Assembly (NCBI GenBank): GCA_965216365.1
Contig: CBDCFT010000061.1
Coordinates: 3,964-67,963 of the forward strand
Reading direction: 5' to 3'
Source: CBDCFT01 sp965216365
Lineage (GTDB): Bacteria; Pseudomonadota; Gammaproteobacteria; Arenicellales; CBDCFT01
Length of the DNA: 64,000 nucleotides
The translations under genes and the position numbers were made by a program. Below the pieces are notes generated by a model, which ran no database searches, had not been told where the DNA came from, and worked only from the letters and a program-made list of their open reading frames with translations. Positions 45,792 through 55,950 of the stretch are shown here, piece after piece (within the stretch, counting starts at the first letter, position 1; each line of letters begins with the position of its first letter).

Positions 45792-45980
45792 GTGAAAGTG
45801 AGAGAAGCAATCCAGGTGATCGAGGCCGATGACTGGCAACTCGTCCGTACTCGAGGCAGTCATCACCAATACAAACACAAGACAAAACCGGGATTGGTAA
45901 CAATTCTCGGGAAAATGAGTGATGATTTGGCTCCTGGTACGGCCAATAGTGTTATGAAACAAGCGGGATTAAAGAAATGA
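45792..45980 (+). CDS. hicA: HicA toxin (mRNA interferase)
   Basis: 62 residues from GTG 45792. dsRBD-like fold with the catalytic His in TRGSHHQYKH (H24), preceded by VREAIQVIEADDW. Cleaves mRNA when free. Overlaps hicB by four bases, the usual toxin-first order. Confidence 0.9.
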   Translation: MKVREAIQVIEADDWQLVRTRGSHHQYKHKTKPGLVTILGKMSDDLAPGTANSVMKQAGLKK

Positions 45981-46189
45981 AATATTTAATTGTTATCGAA
46001 CAAACGGCATCGGGATACTCAGCCTATTCCCCCGATCTCCCAGGCTGTGTGTCCACAGGCGATACTCGTGAAAACACCGAGAGAAACATGCGTGAAGCGA
46101 TAGATTTTCATGTGCAAGGGTTGATTGAAGAGGGGTATGAAGTACCGAAACCGCCCAGCACGTCGTCCTACGTTGAAGTAGCAGCGTAG
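45977..46189 (+). CDS. hicB: HicB antitoxin
   Basis: 70 residues. RNase H-like HicB fold: IEQTASGYSAYSPDLPGCVS, TERNMREAIDFHVQGLIEEG and a short VPKPPS tail. There is no C-terminal DNA-binding domain, so this is the short form; autoregulation would need another mode. Neutralises HicA. Confidence 0.9.
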   Translation: MKYLIVIEQTASGYSAYSPDLPGCVSTGDTRENTERNMREAIDFHVQGLIEEGYEVPKPPSTSSYVEVAA

Positions 46190-46254
46190 TTAGTTGCCAC
46201 AAAGCGTCGGTATTAGATTGAATCAAAATCCGTTTCATTAACTCATCGTATTTT

Positions 46255-46833
46255 CTAGCTGTTTAGTCGCTCGGTTACTTCCACCAAATGACGCACAACC
46301 GAATCCACCGCCGCCCGTGTCGCATCGTCTTTCAAACCACCGTCTTCATCGAAAGCCTGATGTGCTTGCGGTACGGCTTTTTGCTCTGGTATGACAATCA
46401 TGTTGAGATTGCCCAGGATCATGCGTACCGTCACCAGGGTGCGCAGACCGCCTAAGGCGCCCGGTGATGCGGCCAGCAATGCAGCGACCTTTCCGCTATA
46501 CGCAATCAACGGCGTTTCGTTCGGTTCGGGCCGTGATGTCCAATCGATCGCATTTTTTAATACGCCGGTGATGGAGCTGTTGTATTCGGGCGCCGCAATC
46601 AGGAAGCCATGATGTTCGCACATCAACTGCTTTAGTCGCCTGGCATTTTCCGGCAAACCGTTCTCGCTTTCCAGGTCGCCGTCATACAGCGGCATGGGAT
46701 AGTCGCGCAAATCGATTTGAGTGACCTCAGCATCCGCGTTGCGTGCCATATCGGACGCCGCGCGAATCAGTTTCTTATTAAACGATTCAGTGCGTGTGCT
46801 GCCGGCAAACGTGAGGATTTTAGGTTGTGTCAT
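46255..46833 (-). CDS. NADPH-dependent FMN reductase family protein
   Basis: 192 residues. Flavodoxin-like fold: TFAGSTRTESFNKKLIRAA binds FMN phosphate, PEYNSSITGVLKNAIDWTSR is the second signature. Cytoplasmic quinone/azo/chromate-type reductase; substrate unknown. A RBS is not obvious upstream. Confidence 0.88.
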   Translation of the reverse strand: MTQPKILTFAGSTRTESFNKKLIRAASDMARNADAEVTQIDLRDYPMPLYDGDLESENGLPENARRLKQLMCEHHGFLIAAPEYNSSITGVLKNAIDWTSRPEPNETPLIAYSGKVAALLAASPGALGGLRTLVTVRMILGNLNMIVIPEQKAVPQAHQAFDEDGGLKDDATRAAVDSVVRHLVEVTERLNS

Positions 46834-46977
46834 AAATTGATTTTTTTCGATGTAGGTGAACTATCAAATTTATCAAGCCGCACAAAAATACAATGAAAAA
46901 CTCCTTTGCGCGCTTGAACACTAAACATACAATATATGCACAGTTTACCGAATAATTTGAAAATCAGAAAAACCGAC

Positions 46978-48282
46978 ATGTCTGAATTGAAAACGCTAGG
47001 CGAATCACAGCTCCAGGCGCTGGAGCAGGAATTGCTTGCGCGCTACGAAGAATTTCGCAAACAGGAACTGGCACTGGACATGACCCGGGGCAAACCGTCG
47101 TTGCGCCAGTTGAATTTATCCAACGCCATTCTGGAATACCCGGGTGTTACCGACTACACCGCGGATGACGGTACGGATTGCCGTAACTACGGTGGTTTAA
47201 CCGGCATTCCTAAAATGAAAAAGCTGTTTGCCGACTTGCTGGAAGTAACGCCGGATCAAGTCGTGGTTGGTGGAAATTCCAGCCTTACCATGATGCACGA
47301 TGCTTTGGTGCGAGCCTGTTTGTTTGGCGTACCCGGTGGCGAAGGGCCATGGGTACATCAAGGCCAGCTGAAGTTTCTGTGTCCCAGCCCGGGCTATGAC
47401 CGGCATTTTGCTATTACCGAGCACCTGGGTTTCGAATTGATAAGCATAGATATGACGGATACCGGGCCGGACATGGAGCAAGTGACTGCTGCGGTGGCTG
47501 AAGACGCTTCCGTCAAAGGTATTTGGTGCGTGCCCAAGTACAGTAATCCGACCGGTGTTACTTACAGTGACGAAGTCGTGCACGCTTTGGCGGGCACGCA
47601 AACCGCGGCGCCGGACTTTCGCATCATGTGGGACAACGCTTATGCCGAACATTATTTCAGCGATAAGCCGGATGAGTTGGCGAATATGTATGCCGTCTGC
47701 GCCGATGCCGGTAACGAAGATCGTGTGTTGATGTTTGCATCGACTTCAAAAATGACCCTGGCCGGTTCCGGTGTCGCAGCTATTGCTGCGAGTCCCGCCA
47801 ATATTGACGACGCGTTGAACCATCTCGCCGTTCAATCCATTGGTCCGGATAAATTGAATCAACTGCGACATGCCCGATTTTTCGGAGATATCGGAGGCCT
47901 GCGTGCTCACATGCGTCAACATGCGGAACTGATCAAGCCAAAGTTCGACATCGTCGACGAAGTGCTACACGAAGAGCTGGATGACAAAAAAATTGCCACC
48001 TGGACAAAGCCCAATGGCGGTTATTTCATCAGTCTGGATGTGTGGGATGGCTGCGCTCAACAGGTTATTCAACTGGCCGGAGAGATTGGCGTTAGCCTGA
48101 CAAATGCCGGTGCGCCGTTTCCTTACGGCAAAGATCCGCGAGATTGCAATATCCGTATCGCGCCAACTTTTCCGCGTCGTGAAGAGATAAAGTTGTCGAC
48201 GGAGATATTAGCAATATGCATTCAGCTGGCTGCCGTGCGTAAGTTGCTGGGCAAAGCAGACGATTCCGAAACAGGTAGGTAG
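46978..48282 (+). CDS. PLP-dependent aminotransferase (Asp/Ala-glyoxylate family, PF12897-like)
   Basis: 434 residues from ATG 46978; a start 14 codons earlier is open, and neither has a clear ribosome site. Motifs: LDMTRGKPSLRQLNLSNAI, VVVGGNSSLTMMHDAL, WCVPKYSNPTG, and the PLP lysine K258 in ASTSKMTLAGSGVAA. Transfers an amino group in the cytoplasm; substrate unknown. Confidence 0.85.
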   Translation: MSELKTLGESQLQALEQELLARYEEFRKQELALDMTRGKPSLRQLNLSNAILEYPGVTDYTADDGTDCRNYGGLTGIPKMKKLFADLLEVTPDQVVVGGNSSLTMMHDALVRACLFGVPGGEGPWVHQGQLKFLCPSPGYDRHFAITEHLGFELISIDMTDTGPDMEQVTAAVAEDASVKGIWCVPKYSNPTGVTYSDEVVHALAGTQTAAPDFRIMWDNAYAEHYFSDKPDELANMYAVCADAGNEDRVLMFASTSKMTLAGSGVAAIAASPANIDDALNHLAVQSIGPDKLNQLRHARFFGDIGGLRAHMRQHAELIKPKFDIVDEVLHEELDDKKIATWTKPNGGYFISLDVWDGCAQQVIQLAGEIGVSLTNAGAPFPYGKDPRDCNIRIAPTFPRREEIKLSTEILAICIQLAAVRKLLGKADDSETGR

Positions 48283-48557
48283 CCCAGGTGAGGCATACTA
48301 TTCGCGTACAAGCTGGCTCCTTGTCTGTTGGCAGTTGGATCTGACTAGCTATCAGAGAAGACGGGCAGCGGGCAGAGACTGACTCGCTCCGAAGGTCGAT
48401 GAACCTGTATTGGTAGATCAGCCGGCACGTTGCCTCGCCACCCGCTCATCAGATTGTATGGTATCGAAGCCCCCGGTCAAGGTGAGACTGCATCGACAAG
48501 GTAAATCGTTGTGGTGGCATTTCCGTTGATAATGACTCACTGAGCACAGGCGGATTG
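48283..48557 (+). other. Noncoding left side of the IS110-like element
   Basis: The ~270 bases before the transposase start hold no gene. IS110-family elements carry a noncoding end next to the transposase that encodes the bridge RNA, so this stretch may include it. I cannot set the left element boundary, and I see no terminal inverted repeat, as expected for this family. Confidence 0.4.
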
Positions 48558-49549
48558 ATGATGCTGCATTTTGTCGGATGTGATGTATCCAAAGCGACAC
48601 TGGATATTGTGTCTGGTTGTCCCGATACGGGTCGCTGTCAGCGCCCCGTGCGTTTTATGAATACGACCAAGGGTTATAACGCATTGAGCCGGTGGCTCGA
48701 TAGACGCTATGGGTCCAGCGCGAGCACATCGCGCTGGTGATGGAGGCGAGCGGGGTGTATCACCGTCCTCTGGCAGCGCATCTGCATCATGCGGGGTTTC
48801 GCGTGCTGGTACTCAACCCCGGTGGGGCGGCCCACTATGCCCGTTGCCAGAATCAATTGCACAAAAACGATTGCCTGGATGCACGCTCGTTACAACGCTA
48901 TGGGGCACACTTACACAAACCGCACTGGTATCGCCCCCAACGCCCTGTGATACAACGGTTAAGCGCCTTGTTGAGCCGTTTGCGTCAACTCGCAATAGAT
49001 CATCGACGCGAGTGTAATCGTCTGGAAAAATGCAATTTTCTGCCTAATAGCACGCCATTACGTGATTCGATCCGTCGTTAGTTGATCACCATTGAGCGCG
49101 AACAATTGGCTATCCAGTCCATGATCGATTTACTCATCGACGCCGATCCCATTTTGCAACACGATGATGAGTTGCTCTGTTCGATCAAAGGCATCGCGCG
49201 GCGTACGAGTCAATGGTTGTTGGTTTTGTTGCACTCGCATCGATTCGCTCATGCGCGTGAACTCGCCGCCTTTGTCGGCTTAACGCCTTATCATCGCCAA
49301 TCCGCCACCTCGCTCAATACCCCAGGGCATTTGTCCGGGCGTGGTAATCCGTATTTAAGAACCCGCCTGTATATGCCCGCTCTGTGTGCTGCACGTCATG
49401 ATCCCGCTCTGCGTGCTTTCTATCAACGTTTACTCGATCACGGTAAACGACCCAAACAGGCTATTGTCGCTGTCATGCGTAAGCTGCTACACATCGCCTT
49501 TGGTGTCATTAAACATCAAACTCCCTATAACCCTCTCTACAACACTTGA
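48558..49549 (+). pseudogene. IS110-family transposase, broken
   Basis: Pieces in order: FVGCDVSKATLDI (first catalytic Asp) from ATG 48558, then VMEASGVYHRPLAAH, KNDCLDARSL (DEDD residues), then a Tnp20 domain with IKGIARRTSQWLLVLLHSH, AAFVGLTPY and SGRGNPYLRTRLYM. A frameshift near 48715 separates the first part, and TAG at 49079-49081 cuts the second part, so at least two lesions. The element looks inactive. RBS AGGCGG precedes the start. The right side (49550-49579) is short and has no obvious repeat. Confidence 0.85.
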
Positions 49550-49579
49550 CTCCAATTCGAAACATGGTATCTACAATTC

Positions 49580-49951
49580 TTAACTCTTTACAACCGCAAC
49601 GGCCAACAAACACCATGCGACAATAAATGCTAATCCCCCTAACGGCGTAATCGCACCCAGCCAACGAATTCCGCTAAGACTTAACACGTACAGGCTCCCG
49701 GAAAACAAAACGATACCGGCGAACATCGTCCAACCTGACCATTTAACAATAGTGGATTCAGGATACTGCGACGCGACAAATGCCACCGCAAACAAACCGA
49801 GGGCATGATAAAAATGGTACTGCACACCGGTTTGAAAAACACCCATCATGGATTCGGTCAATTTGTCTTTCAAACCATGTGCTCCAAACGCACCCAGCAT
49901 CACCGCTAATGCGGCGTTAATCGAACCCAGCAATGTGAAAAGTTTAATCAT
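49580..49951 (-). CDS. DUF423 membrane protein (YgdD-like)
   Basis: 123 residues with four membrane helices. Family pattern AALAVMLGAFGAHGLKD, then GVQYHFYHALGLFAVAF and GAITPLGGLAFIVAWC. Inner membrane; function not defined. Its start overlaps the batD stop by four bases, so it ends the bat operon. Confidence 0.88.
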   Translation of the reverse strand: MIKLFTLLGSINAALAVMLGAFGAHGLKDKLTESMMGVFQTGVQYHFYHALGLFAVAFVASQYPESTIVKWSGWTMFAGIVLFSGSLYVLSLSGIRWLGAITPLGGLAFIVAWCLLAVAVVKS

Positions 49952-51648
49952 GCGGTTTCAGGATAAAGCGGTGGCAGTAGATTGTTCGTAGTTTCGGTTA
50001 CGGGCGGTTTTTTCTCGGCATTTAAAAACTCCTGCCACAATGATTCGCCTGACCACTCGCTGTGATCGGGCGAGTATAAAACACTATCCAGAGTTTCAAG
50101 TTCATGGGTGAGTGGCTCATGGTCAAGACGTGTCGCGATGCCGCTTAATCCAATCACCTTTTGCTGCGACCAACGCAATGTAGCCCAATTCAACAACGCG
50201 TTTTTTGCGGCTTGCGCATCGTTGGAAAAACAGGCGGTTTTTATCGCGTTACGTGCGGTGCGTAACGCCGCCGGAACTTCCTCCGGTTTCTTATGCACGG
50301 CTTGTGGTTGTTTGATTCGCCATAGATAAACCAAAGTCGCCAGCCACAACAATGCAAACATGGCGCTGACCAGCGGCCACCAGCCCGGTGATGAAACAGT
50401 TTGTGTCGATGCGACAGGGGTTGTAGGCTCCGGCGCCGAAACGATGTCTGCCACACTGGGTTGGGTAGTTTGTGGCGTTGCGGTTTGCGCCGCTAGCACT
50501 TCAATAGTCTGTGCCGGGATAACCGCGACCTGCTCAACATCGGCATCCACATCCCACCAGGGGATGCGCACTTCGGGTAAGGTCAGTTGCCCGCTGCGAT
50601 TCGGCACCAGCGCGACCCGCTCTTCGCGCACACCGACCACCTGGCTGCCGTCGCGTCCGGTGTTGGTCTCGGACTGATCGGGATAAGCCCGCATGCCATC
50701 GATGGTTTGTTGCGGGATTTGTGGCAATTGTTCACCACTTAAGCCCAGTGCCTGGATTCGCAGGGTGCGGGTGATGGGTTCACCAACTCGAAATTGTGGT
50801 GGCTCGTTTGTCCACGATTGCGTGATGCTAACATCACGCGCCGGCAACCATACCTGACCGCTAAAACCAGCCGGTTTCGGTTTGACATTAACGCGTACTT
50901 CTTTTGATTGCGCGCGCACCACCCGGCTACCGCCAAAAAAGTCATCCAGCAAAAGACTGTTTGATGAATTATCCGACGCACGTCCGGCAAACTGCATAGC
51001 CGGAATCACTAACTCTCCACTTTCCTGGGGAAAGATGGAAAATTGCCGTTCTATCACACGAATGCGACGACCGTTGCGATTAACTTCGTAACTCGCATCC
51101 TCGCCCAAACGTTGCACGACGGCGTTTTCTATTTCCGGTTCACTCAACCGACCGTTGGTAACATTCACCGCGAGTTCCAGACGCATAGTGTAAGTAAGCT
51201 GCGCCTGAACATATGCCTCTTGCGGCTCGATTATCACTTCCAGCGCAACATCGCGCGGCGCACCGGCAGGTCGTGCTTCCGCGGCTAATACTTTGAGTTG
51301 CAGCGGTTGGGTGCTGGCCGGTCCCAATGCGATGGCAGGAATGGTAAATATGCCCTCGACCGTGGGTTGCAGTTCCACCCACCAGCGCGTGCGCGTTGTT
51401 TTCTCGCCGTTAATGATATTGACGTTCTTGCTGGTACTGGTGCCATGAATAACGAAATCATCTTTTAGCGCATTAAGGTCGATCTCCTCATTCACATCCG
51501 CATCGACTTCCAACACCAAACGCACCGTCTCATCCGCGTGAACGGGGTTGCGTTCCAGATAGGCATTAGCCGATTGCGCAAGCGCTGAGGTTGAATACAA
51601 CACAACGCCTGTCAAAAAGATGGCAACTTTTACGATTAAACCTACCAT
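49948..51648 (-). CDS. batD: BatD-like oxygen-tolerance protein
   Basis: 566 residues. Signal peptide (~1-24, ending SALAQ), a long beta-rich periplasmic part, one membrane helix at ~420-440 (WWPLVSAMFALLWLATLVYLW), and a ~120-residue cytoplasmic tail. Motif: LERNPVHADETVRLVLEVD and GRLSEPEIENAVVQRLGED. Works with BatA and BatB/C in an inner-membrane complex of unclear mechanism. Overlaps batB/C by seven bases. Confidence 0.88.
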   Translation of the reverse strand: MVGLIVKVAIFLTGVVLYSTSALAQSANAYLERNPVHADETVRLVLEVDADVNEEIDLNALKDDFVIHGTSTSKNVNIINGEKTTRTRWWVELQPTVEGIFTIPAIALGPASTQPLQLKVLAAEARPAGAPRDVALEVIIEPQEAYVQAQLTYTMRLELAVNVTNGRLSEPEIENAVVQRLGEDASYEVNRNGRRIRVIERQFSIFPQESGELVIPAMQFAGRASDNSSNSLLLDDFFGGSRVVRAQSKEVRVNVKPKPAGFSGQVWLPARDVSITQSWTNEPPQFRVGEPITRTLRIQALGLSGEQLPQIPQQTIDGMRAYPDQSETNTGRDGSQVVGVREERVALVPNRSGQLTLPEVRIPWWDVDADVEQVAVIPAQTIEVLAAQTATPQTTQPSVADIVSAPEPTTPVASTQTVSSPGWWPLVSAMFALLWLATLVYLWRIKQPQAVHKKPEEVPAALRTARNAIKTACFSNDAQAAKNALLNWATLRWSQQKVIGLSGIATRLDHEPLTHELETLDSVLYSPDHSEWSGESLWQEFLNAEKKPPVTETTNNLLPPLYPETA

Positions 51649-53477
51649 GGTTGTTGTACAGCGCTTTCTGTCTTTTCCCGGTGCTGATACTGATACCTGA
51701 ATTTTCGTCTTAATAAGCCACCGGGATCATCGGGTATGCGGCGCAACCATTGTTCCAAGGCCTGGTCACTCTCCGTATCGGACTCATTCTCTGCTTCCAG
51801 TTGCGCCAGTTGTTGTTCAGTTTGCTCTTCATCGTCCCGGGCGGGCCGATCTTTTTGTTGCTGCTGCTTGTCTTTCTGCTCGCCAACCTGTTGTTGCTCA
51901 TCTTCCGGCGAAGATTGCGCTTCACTCTTTTCGTCATCACGTTGTTTGACCTGTCGTTGCGCAGAAGATGACGGTTGAGACTGCGACTCGGACGACAACT
52001 GCTGTTCGGATTCAGATTCCTGCGACTCCTCAGACTCGGATGATTTTTCATCCGTTCGTCCGGATTCTGAATCATCCGGTGATTGATTTTGTTGCTCCTG
52101 TTGCTGCTGATTTTCCAATGCGCGTTTAACAACATCGAGATTGTGTTGCGCATCCTGCAGGGCCGGATCAAGTTTTAGTGCGGTTTCATAAGCCTGTATC
52201 GACTCTTGTAACTTATTCTGTTTTGCCAGGGCATTACCCCGATTGTAATGGCCACCCGCAGATTCAATTTTAGAAAACGCTTGTTCCGCACCGCCAAAGT
52301 TATTTGAACGGTATTGTGCACTGCCCTGCCATTGCGGCTCTTGTTCAATGGCGGCGACCTTCTCCATATCGTCTTGCGCGAATGCTCGTGCGGCCCGCTG
52401 ATCGGGTCGTAACCAGAGTTCGTCCCAGGAAATGGCATATGCTGGTTTGGGTGAAATCACAAACACCAGCGTTAAGGGTAAAACCAATAACCAGCCCCGG
52501 CGAAACGCCAGTGCGGCAAGCGGCAACAGCAACAACACCAGCCACGGACCCTGATCCAGCCACAGTTCGCTCCACAGTTCGGTTTTTTTAACCTCTAATT
52601 CGAAAGTACCGGTTGGGTTTTCAGCAAGCAGGGTTTTGATATCGCTATCGTCCGCTTGCAACTCAACGTAAACACCGCCCCCCGCTTGCGCAACTTGTTG
52701 CAACTCACCGTATTCGACACCAGGCAAAACGATGTTACCGGCCTGGTCTTTTAAGAATCCACCGTCAGGTAGACTGATCGGCCCACCGGTTTGTGTACCG
52801 ACCGCCATGACGTTGACGCGGTAACCTTGCACAAGTAACTCAGCAGCTTTAGTTTTAGCCTGCGTGGTAACACCGTCGGTTATCAATATCAACTCGCCGT
52901 GTTTTACGCCCGTTTGCTGCAGTAGCGCGCCACCCATTTGCAAGCCTAAATCCGTGCGGCTGCCCTGAACAGGCACTACGTTCGTATCCAAAGCAGGTAA
53001 CATATTTAATAACGTGTCTGCGTCATCGGTCAGCGGCGATACGGTGAATGCGTCGCCGGCGAAAACCACCAAAGCAGTCTGACCATCAAACGGTTGACGC
53101 AAAATGTCTGCGGCTTTGAATCGCGCCAGCGCAAGACGCGACGGTTTCAGATCGACCGCGTCCATGGAACGCGAAACATCGAGCACAATCACTCTGCCCT
53201 GCATATTGCTGAACACGGGCTGCATTTGCCGCTGCCAACTGGGTCCGGCTAGCGCGACAATTGCAATCACCCAGGCCAGTGCGAGCAGGATATAAGGAAA
53301 CCGACTGTGCGCGCCGCCAAAGGTGACCAGCAAGTGTTGCAACAACTGTTGATCGCAAATAGCCAGCCAGTTGTCTGACGCGACAGAGCGTCGCCACAAC
53401 CACCATGTAAGCAACATACCTAACGGCAAGGCAAATAACCAAAACGGCCGAATGAAATGAAAGTCGGCAAAGTTCAT
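51642..53477 (-). CDS. batB/C: BatB/BatC fusion (VWA plus TPR protein)
   Basis: 611 residues. Two N-terminal membrane helices, then a VWA domain with LDVSRSMDAVDL (~99-110) and a later helix (~305-340). A TPR region (~395-455) follows, HYNRGNALAKQNKLQESIQA. The last ~150 residues are Gln/Ser/Glu-rich with little order. BatB and BatC are often separate; here they are one protein. Overlaps batA by four bases. Confidence 0.85.
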   Translation of the reverse strand: MNFADFHFIRPFWLFALPLGMLLTWWLWRRSVASDNWLAICDQQLLQHLLVTFGGAHSRFPYILLALAWVIAIVALAGPSWQRQMQPVFSNMQGRVIVLDVSRSMDAVDLKPSRLALARFKAADILRQPFDGQTALVVFAGDAFTVSPLTDDADTLLNMLPALDTNVVPVQGSRTDLGLQMGGALLQQTGVKHGELILITDGVTTQAKTKAAELLVQGYRVNVMAVGTQTGGPISLPDGGFLKDQAGNIVLPGVEYGELQQVAQAGGGVYVELQADDSDIKTLLAENPTGTFELEVKKTELWSELWLDQGPWLVLLLLPLAALAFRRGWLLVLPLTLVFVISPKPAYAISWDELWLRPDQRAARAFAQDDMEKVAAIEQEPQWQGSAQYRSNNFGGAEQAFSKIESAGGHYNRGNALAKQNKLQESIQAYETALKLDPALQDAQHNLDVVKRALENQQQQEQQNQSPDDSESGRTDEKSSESEESQESESEQQLSSESQSQPSSSAQRQVKQRDDEKSEAQSSPEDEQQQVGEQKDKQQQQKDRPARDDEEQTEQQLAQLEAENESDTESDQALEQWLRRIPDDPGGLLRRKFRYQYQHREKTESAVQQPW

Positions 53478-54481
53478 GCGTTAGCCACCGTTTGATTTAA
53501 AACCGGTTGTTTATACCCAAGCAAAACAATCATGCCGGTCAGTAATAACGCAAGCGCCAGCGGCCAGGTAAATAACTCGCTAACCGGACGCAGAGTCTTG
53601 TCATCCGATGCAACCGGTTCCAGTGTATCGAGGATTTTATAAATTTCCTCCAACGATTCGGTATCGCGCGCGCGAAAATACCGTCCACCGGTTTTATCTG
53701 CGATGGACTGTAAAGTTTCTTCGTCCAGATCCGATGACGGGTTAATGCGCCGTGAACCGAAAAAATCCGTTACCGTCAGTTGTTCGGCGCCGACACCGAT
53801 GGTGTAAATCGTCAGTCCCGCACGCGCGGCAAGATCGGCGGCACGCAAGGGTTCAATCTCACCGGTCGTGTTGGCACCGTCGGTCAGCAACACCACGACA
53901 CGTTCGGAATTTTCGGTTTCCCGCAACCGTTTTACCGCCAGGCCGATCGCATCGCCGATGGCGGTACGTTTTCCGGCGATTCCCAATTCCGCTTCATTCA
54001 ACAATGTACTCACCGTATCACGGTCGAATGTCAGTGGCGTTTGTAAATAGGCGCGCGTGCCAAACAACACCAGACCGATACGATCACCTTCGCGCCGGCG
54101 GATAAAATCGCCTGCTACGTGTTTCACAACACCGATACGACTAACCAATTCGCCTCCCAGCTCCATATCCTGAAAACGCATGCTTTCGGAAATGTCCACC
54201 GCCAGTAGCAAATCGCGTCCGGTAACCGGAATCGAAATCGGCTCGCCCACCCACTGAGGACGGCTCGCGGCTAACACCAGCAGCAACCAGGTCAGTATGG
54301 CCAGCACTCTAATCCAGTCGATGAGTCTGGTGGATTGGCCGGACTCGGCAGTCGTGAGCGACGCATAAAACGGCACACGCAGCGCGCTGACCGGTGCTTC
54401 TTTTACCCGCGGTATCAGCCATGTAACCAAAAGCGGTAACGGCAAGACTAACAAAACCCAAATCCACGCCAGCTTAAACAT
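53474..54481 (-). CDS. batA: BatA-like VWA membrane protein
   Basis: 335 residues. N-terminal and C-terminal membrane helices, VWA domain with AVDISESMRFQDMEL and VVLLTDGANTTGEI, so the metal site is intact. Inner-membrane, domain facing the periplasm. Six bases from the DUF4381 gene. Confidence 0.9.
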   Translation of the reverse strand: MFKLAWIWVLLVLPLPLLVTWLIPRVKEAPVSALRVPFYASLTTAESGQSTRLIDWIRVLAILTWLLLVLAASRPQWVGEPISIPVTGRDLLLAVDISESMRFQDMELGGELVSRIGVVKHVAGDFIRRREGDRIGLVLFGTRAYLQTPLTFDRDTVSTLLNEAELGIAGKRTAIGDAIGLAVKRLRETENSERVVVLLTDGANTTGEIEPLRAADLAARAGLTIYTIGVGAEQLTVTDFFGSRRINPSSDLDEETLQSIADKTGGRYFRARDTESLEEIYKILDTLEPVASDDKTLRPVSELFTWPLALALLLTGMIVLLGYKQPVLNQTVANA

Positions 54482-54487
54482 AGTTGT

Positions 54488-54961
54488 TTAAAGATTCTTT
54501 TTAATCCATTGCGCAATCAACGGCGCCAGTTTCGAAATGTCGGCATCGCTGTTGAGTGCATAAGGACCTTGCGCCAGTGCACGCCCGGCACCGTGAGTGA
54601 ACTGATTGGTCGTACCCGTATGGTCCAAAAACTGCAGCCAGTCGTCGCCGGTCAGACCCGCAGCCTGGACCCGTGGGTAGCGTTGCAACACAATGCGGCG
54701 CATCAGACGCGACAATTCCTGCACGCAGGGCTGGACGTGATCCTTGTCCACGGCGATAGCCTCAATTTTCTCCAGCAGCGACAAAGCATGACGGCGTGGC
54801 GCCGTTTTTACGCGATGACGACGAATCAGCCAGATTGCCGCCACGATAAACAGCGCGAGTAATCCAGCGACCAGCCACCAGCCGATCGCAGGTGGCCACC
54901 AGGATGGGTCGGCGGGTAGTTGAATATCGCGCAGATCGGCTAGCGGGTCGTCCGGTATCAT
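54488..54961 (-). CDS. DUF4381 membrane protein
   Basis: 157 residues with one membrane helix (~25-47, AIGWWLVAGLLALFIVAAIW). The rest is a helical cytoplasmic domain with QRYPRVQAAGLTGDDWLQFL. Always found in such operons; probably a structural partner of BatA/DUF58. Overlaps the DUF58 gene by four bases. Confidence 0.85.
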   Translation of the reverse strand: MIPDDPLADLRDIQLPADPSWWPPAIGWWLVAGLLALFIVAAIWLIRRHRVKTAPRRHALSLLEKIEAIAVDKDHVQPCVQELSRLMRRIVLQRYPRVQAAGLTGDDWLQFLDHTGTTNQFTHGAGRALAQGPYALNSDADISKLAPLIAQWIKKNL

Positions 54962-55932
54962 ACGTCAGTACCGCCCAGTTTAGATGACGTTGTTTTTTCA
55001 GTTTGAACGGCTTGGCTTTCGTTGAATAAACCACCGCGCAGACTGCTGACCGGGTCGACATCCGTCGCAATGGTTATTAACGGAATGTTGCGACCGCGCG
55101 CTAACTGTTGCAGATCGTTGCGGCGTCGTTGAAAATCCGCAATGTAATTCTGCCGCACTATCTTGCTCGCCGTATCCAGCATCATTCGTTGAATACCATT
55201 GGTCACCGCATAGCGTCCGGGTGGCGGCGGCTGCGCTTCGAGCGGGTCGACGATCGAACACATGACAATGTCATTGTGCTGGCGCAAACGTGAAAGATGT
55301 TGTTCGGCATCCTCGCCCAGATGATAAAAATCGCTGAAAATAAAAATCAGACTCCCCGGCCGCACAACATGACGCAGGTTTAACAATGACTGCGACAACG
55401 CCACCGCATCGCCATTAGCTGCATTCCCCGCCTTATGTTCATCGACTAATGTTTTTAATACGTGTAACACACCGCGCTTGCCGCTGGCGGGACGCGCTTC
55501 GCGATGGGAGCGCGCGCTGTACACCAGCGCGCCGACACGATCGGCATTGGCGATCGCCGACCAGCAAATTAGCGCGGCGCACTCGGCGGCGACGACGGAT
55601 TTGAAAGCGACGCGACTGCCGAAGTACATGCTAGGATTAAAGTCCACCACCACCAGCACCGGGCGTTCGCGTTCCTCACGAAACATCTTGGTATGCGGTT
55701 GCCCGGTGCGCGCGGTAACACGCCAGTCCATGGTGCGAATATCGTCACCGGCCGAATAACGCCGGGTTTCATCGAAATCCATGCCACGGCCGCGAAAACG
55801 CGAATAATAGCCACCGGCGTTACTGGAGCGGGTAATCGATTTGCCGCCGAGATCGATGCGCCGAGAAAGAAAACGCAGACCGATTAAATCGTCTATTGAA
55901 AAATCGACACCGGTCAGACGATGTAACGCCAC
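54958..55932 (-). CDS. DUF58 protein
   Basis: 324 residues. DUF58 signature: GMDFDETRRYSAGDDIRTMD, WRVTARTGQPHTKMFREERE, VVVDFNPSMYFGS. The VWA-like half has a degenerate metal site. Cytoplasmic partner of MoxR ATPases; the client is unknown. Confidence 0.88.
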   Translation of the reverse strand: MALHRLTGVDFSIDDLIGLRFLSRRIDLGGKSITRSSNAGGYYSRFRGRGMDFDETRRYSAGDDIRTMDWRVTARTGQPHTKMFREERERPVLVVVDFNPSMYFGSRVAFKSVVAAECAALICWSAIANADRVGALVYSARSHREARPASGKRGVLHVLKTLVDEHKAGNAANGDAVALSQSLLNLRHVVRPGSLIFIFSDFYHLGEDAEQHLSRLRQHNDIVMCSIVDPLEAQPPPPGRYAVTNGIQRMMLDTASKIVRQNYIADFQRRRNDLQQLARGRNIPLITIATDVDPVSSLRGGLFNESQAVQTEKTTSSKLGGTDV

Positions 55933-55950
55933 AATGTTACTCGAATAATT

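Noticed and set aside
51710..52171. A long reverse-frame reading inside the batB/C tail and opposing frames at 51736-51978
   Set aside because: They come from the skewed Gln/Ser/Glu codon composition of the batB/C tail and carry no domain or start signal.
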